In this document: one piece after another, positions 61,210 through 64,000 of the stretch | Layout of the letters: every line of letters begins with the position of its first letter | Numbering within the stretch: position 1 is the first letter of the stretch | Assembly (NCBI GenBank): GCA_947452995.1 | Contig: CANGEV010000003.1 | Coordinates: forward strand, 1-64,000 | From: Chitinophagales bacterium | Lineage (GTDB): Bacteria; Bacteroidota; Bacteroidia; Chitinophagales; CAIODY01 | Length of the DNA stretch: 64,000 nucleotides | Direction of reading: 5' to 3' | Notes under the pieces: model-generated | The model's input: the letters and a program-made list of their open reading frames with translations, nothing else | Databases searched by the model: none | What the model was told of the DNA's origin: nothing | Position numbers and translations under genes: made by a program

Positions 61210-61330
61210 TTTGGGATTTGTAGTAAAAATCATAGGTCTAATTTGAAGAGCGCTAAAATTCTAGCTAAATTTATGCCAAGAACACAGCGCATGCTGTAAA
61301 GTTGTTTTATTTTTTCGATTCTTCAAAGTT

Positions 61331-62854
61331 ATGCAAAGTAAAAAGGTCATTTTATTGATAATGGATGGTTGGGGAAAAGGTATGGGCGACAAAACTGACG
61401 CCATTTCCTGTGCGGAGACGCCATTCGTAGATAGCTTGTATAAACGTTACCCGCATAGCGAACTAATTACCTATGGTGAACAAGTTGGATTACCTGCTGG
61501 TCAGATGGGTAATAGCGAAGTGGGGCATTTGAATTTAGGTGCGGGAAGAGTTATTTATCAAGATTTAGTAAAAATTGAAATTGCCTTACGTGAAGGGCAG
61601 CTAGCCGCGAACGACACTTTTCAATCGCTTTTGCAGCATGTAAAGAACACTGGTTGTAAGCTTCACATAATGGGACTTGTTTCGGACGGAGGAGTGCATT
61701 CTTCGCTGCAACATTTAGCGTATCTTTTAAAAAGTATTCAAGCGGAAAATTTACCAGCTGTCTATCTTCATGCCTTTACAGATGGACGCGATACAGACCC
61801 GAAAAGTGGCAAAGCTTTTATGCAATCCACAGAAGAGCTGTGTTCGCAAAACAACATACAGTTAGCTTCCATGATTGGTCGCTATTATGCCATGGATAGA
61901 GATAAGCGTTGGGAACGTGTGAAGCTTGCCTATGACCTTCTTACGGAAGGGAAAGGCAAAAAGGTAAGCAATTGGCAAGAAGCAATTGAAGCGAGTTATT
62001 CAGAGAATATAACGGACGAATTTATGTTAGGGCATTACCATGAATCGCATTTCGCTCCGATAGAAGCAGGCGACGCGGTTATATGCTTTAATTTCAGAAC
62101 AGACCGTTGTAGAGAAATTACGCAATGTCTAACGCAAGAAGCGTTTCCAGCATTTGAGATGCAGCCTATCAAAGATTTACATTATGTGACAATGACGCGT
62201 TATGACGACAACTTCAAGAATGTAGGCGTTTTATTCGACAAGGATAATTTACGTTTACCATTAGGGGAAGTACTTTCTAATGCAGGGAAAACACAGATAC
62301 GAATTGCGGAAACGGAGAAATACCCGCATGTCACTTTCTTTTTTAATGGCGGAAGAGAAAATGTATTTGAAGGCGAAAAAAGAATTTTAATCCCTTCACC
62401 AAAAGTAGCCACCTATGATTTACAGCCGGAAATGAGTGCTCCGCAAATTACTGAAGCTATCCTTCCAGAAATTGAAAAAGGTGAAGTGGATTTCATTTGT
62501 TTAAATTTCGCAAACACCGATATGGTAGGTCATACAGGGGTATTCACCGCTGCGATGAAAGCTGCCTCAACCGTAGACAACTGTGTGCGACAAATTGTTG
62601 AATTAGCAGTACGCAAAGGTTATAGCATATTCTTAACTGCAGATCACGGCAATGCTGATTTTATGGTAAACCCAGATGGAAGTCCGAATACAGCCCATTC
62701 CATGAATCCTGTTCCACTATTCTTCATCGATCCGCAGGCGAACGATTATGATTTACACAGTGGAAAATTAGCCGACCTTGCTCCAACCATTTTGCAATGG
62801 ATGGGCTTAACGGTTCCTAAGGAAATGGATGGAAAAAACTTGCTAAAACATTAA
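61331..62854 (+). CDS. gpmI: 2,3-bisphosphoglycerate-independent phosphoglycerate mutase
   Basis: The 507-residue enzyme of the alkaline phosphatase superfamily has LLIMDGWGKG (first metal Asp), the catalytic Ser in MGNSEVGHLNLGAGRVIYQD, DGRDTDPKSG, FNFRTDR and the C-terminal metal sites FANTDMVGHTG and TADHGNAD. It interconverts 3- and 2-phosphoglycerate. The usual length is about 510. It overlaps the convergent BatA gene by 4 bp. Confidence 0.97.
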   Translation: MQSKKVILLIMDGWGKGMGDKTDAISCAETPFVDSLYKRYPHSELITYGEQVGLPAGQMGNSEVGHLNLGAGRVIYQDLVKIEIALREGQLAANDTFQSLLQHVKNTGCKLHIMGLVSDGGVHSSLQHLAYLLKSIQAENLPAVYLHAFTDGRDTDPKSGKAFMQSTEELCSQNNIQLASMIGRYYAMDRDKRWERVKLAYDLLTEGKGKKVSNWQEAIEASYSENITDEFMLGHYHESHFAPIEAGDAVICFNFRTDRCREITQCLTQEAFPAFEMQPIKDLHYVTMTRYDDNFKNVGVLFDKDNLRLPLGEVLSNAGKTQIRIAETEKYPHVTFFFNGGRENVFEGEKRILIPSPKVATYDLQPEMSAPQITEAILPEIEKGEVDFICLNFANTDMVGHTGVFTAAMKAASTVDNCVRQIVELAVRKGYSIFLTADHGNADFMVNPDGSPNTAHSMNPVPLFFIDPQANDYDLHSGKLADLAPTILQWMGLTVPKEMDGKNLLKH

Positions 62855-64000
62855 CGCCAAAAGCGCAAAAGAGCTACTTCAGCTAATACAAAAAGTAAGG
62901 CAAGGATAATGAGCCACTGCCAATAGTGTATCCCTTCTTGCATTTGATTGACTACCACGCCTGCGTTAGCTGCGTCAGCTTCGATAATTGATGCGTGTAG
63001 CAATTTTGCCCAACTTTCTACATTAGTATATTCTACCGGGGCAGATTCATTTCGACTATAGTTGAACGCCAATTCATATGCCTTCGACTGATCCCCTAAG
63101 GTATAACAGCCCGGCTTATTCAATTGGTTATGAAGAGTGATAAATAGACTTTGTCCAACAATTCGTTGTTCAGGTATGACATCAATATTGGCTGATTTTA
63201 AATGATATGCTTCTTCCGCATTCTTCGAATTGTAAGGCAACTCTATCGGACGTGATGATCCTAAGTCATACGCCAAAGGCTTTCGATCGGAAGATGCCAA
63301 CATCATTTTAGCCATCATAGGTGCAAAAAGTGCTTTTCTTGAAAAATTCGTCGATTCGTTAGCTAGTGAAAAGCCAAAAACAAAGACTTCAACACTACCC
63401 TTCTGCGCCGCTATTAATAATGGCGTTTCCTCTTTGGAATTTAAAAGTACATCTCCATTCACGCCTGACTGTATGGTGGCAGAAAGTGAATATGCGCTAG
63501 TAACGGAAGGCATCTCCATAGACTCATCGATCTTGCGGAACATATCCTTAAAAAAGGGATTTTGCGCATTTATAGGAGATAACACAACAGGACTGTATTT
63601 TTTACCCAATCCAATACCATAGGCTTGAAGAAAAGAATTCAGGTCTTCCGCATTCTTATCAGCAGGAAAAAGTACTAGACTTAGGCTTTGACCATTGATT
63701 CGCTTTTCAATCGTGGCAAGAATTCCTCCATTGATGTTTGAAACGTCTTGAAGAATCAACACATCCGCCTGTTCCATTTGATTATAATTGATATGATTAT
63801 AATCGCTAAAAAAGAAATCCGCATTTTTAAAACCTGCTGCCAATGCACTAAAACAAGTACTATTCGTATTACTAGACAAGCAATACACATTGAAGCTAGA
63901 CTTTACCTCTAATGTAAAATAGTAATCGTTATCGAAGTTGATGGGCTCATCATTGATATGTAATACGCCTGTTGTATAACCTGACTGATGGACAGCAATT
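62851..64000 (-). CDS. BatA-domain membrane protein, N-terminus beyond the window
   Basis: The frame is open to the right edge, so the gene is partial (about 382 residues visible). The first visible part, HQSGYTTGVLHINDEPINFD and NDYYFTLEVKSSF, and the C-terminal membrane helix (WQWLIILALLFVLAEVALL) match BatA-type proteins of Bacteroidota, in which an N-terminal pair of helices and a vWA-less middle domain are common. A DUF4350/ThuA-like fold lies in between. The missing N-terminus probably holds the Aer-N (BatA) domain. Function unknown. Confidence 0.78.
   Translation of the reverse strand, partial: IAVHQSGYTTGVLHINDEPINFDNDYYFTLEVKSSFNVYCLSSNTNSTCFSALAAGFKNADFFFSDYNHINYNQMEQADVLILQDVSNINGGILATIEKRINGQSLSLVLFPADKNAEDLNSFLQAYGIGLGKKYSPVVLSPINAQNPFFKDMFRKIDESMEMPSVTSAYSLSATIQSGVNGDVLLNSKEETPLLIAAQKGSVEVFVFGFSLANESTNFSRKALFAPMMAKMMLASSDRKPLAYDLGSSRPIELPYNSKNAEEAYHLKSANIDVIPEQRIVGQSLFITLHNQLNKPGCYTLGDQSKAYELAFNYSRNESAPVEYTNVESWAKLLHASIIEADAANAGVVVNQMQEGIHYWQWLIILALLFVLAEVALLRFWR

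Overview
The window looks like chromosomal DNA of a member of the Bacteroidota, most likely a Chitinophagales/Sphingobacteriales-type organism. The evidence is moderate-to-low GC, seven proteins with C-terminal type IX secretion (T9SS) sorting domains, a PorE-like OmpA lipoprotein, Bacteroidota promoters of the TTG-N19-TAnnTTTG form, type B ribosomal protein L31, and a CrtI/CrtB/Idi carotenoid operon. The genus cannot be fixed from the sequence alone.

Layout. 1-1.5 kb: a truncated tyrosine integrase and tRNA-Ser. 1.6-12 kb: housekeeping and envelope genes (EVE protein, an exported DUF1501-like/lipoprotein trio, an SDR, the PorE-like protein, LolA, PcrA/UvrD helicase, a SpoU methyltransferase, a thioesterase). 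12-17 kb: metG, tRNA-Arg, then a RAYT-type Y1 transposase enclosed by 43-bp direct repeats, palindromes and a 9 x 19-bp tandem array. 17.2-26 kb: trxA, then a same-strand eight-gene cluster running from an ECF sigma factor through a small membrane protein, a CnrX/Spy-like protein, two secreted metallophosphoesterases, a YHYH protein and a HupE/UreJ-like membrane protein to a DUF1566 protein. This is the most distinctive accessory system. 26-32.6 kb: acs, crtI-crtB-idi, and a divergent pair of ECF sigma factor and CarH-like B12-dependent MerR regulator. A 33-bp inverted repeat of identical geometry lies both upstream of crtI and in the sigma/carH intergenic region. 32.6-37.7 kb: M1 peptidase, gdhA, a CcmD-like protein, rpmE2, a 102-bp tandem repeat and a GxxExxY gene. 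37.7-45 kb: murC-ftsQ-ftsA-ftsZ, a YggS protein, folE, a PTPS-family gene and tRNA-Asp. 45-51.6 kb: a secreted-protein island bounded by two identical 35-bp terminators and containing a partly decayed tandem duplication (outer-membrane barrel plus VCBS/T9SS gene). 51.6-64 kb: recG, cmk-ispH, rpmI-rplT, a FAH-family gene, rhodanese, a T9SS protein, a PASTA protein, a DUF4783 protein, gpmI, and a BatA-domain protein running off the right edge.

How it fits together. The carotenoid block looks like a light-regulated unit: a B12-binding MerR with the CarH-type W-x9-EH signature, a divergent ECF sigma gene whose consensus promoter lies inside a palindrome, and a matching palindrome in front of crtI. 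The ECF/CnrX/phosphoesterase/YHYH/HupE cluster looks like a stress- or metal-responsive regulon exporting several T9SS cargo proteins; its function is not established here. The remaining genes are mostly core cell division, translation, repair and central metabolism.
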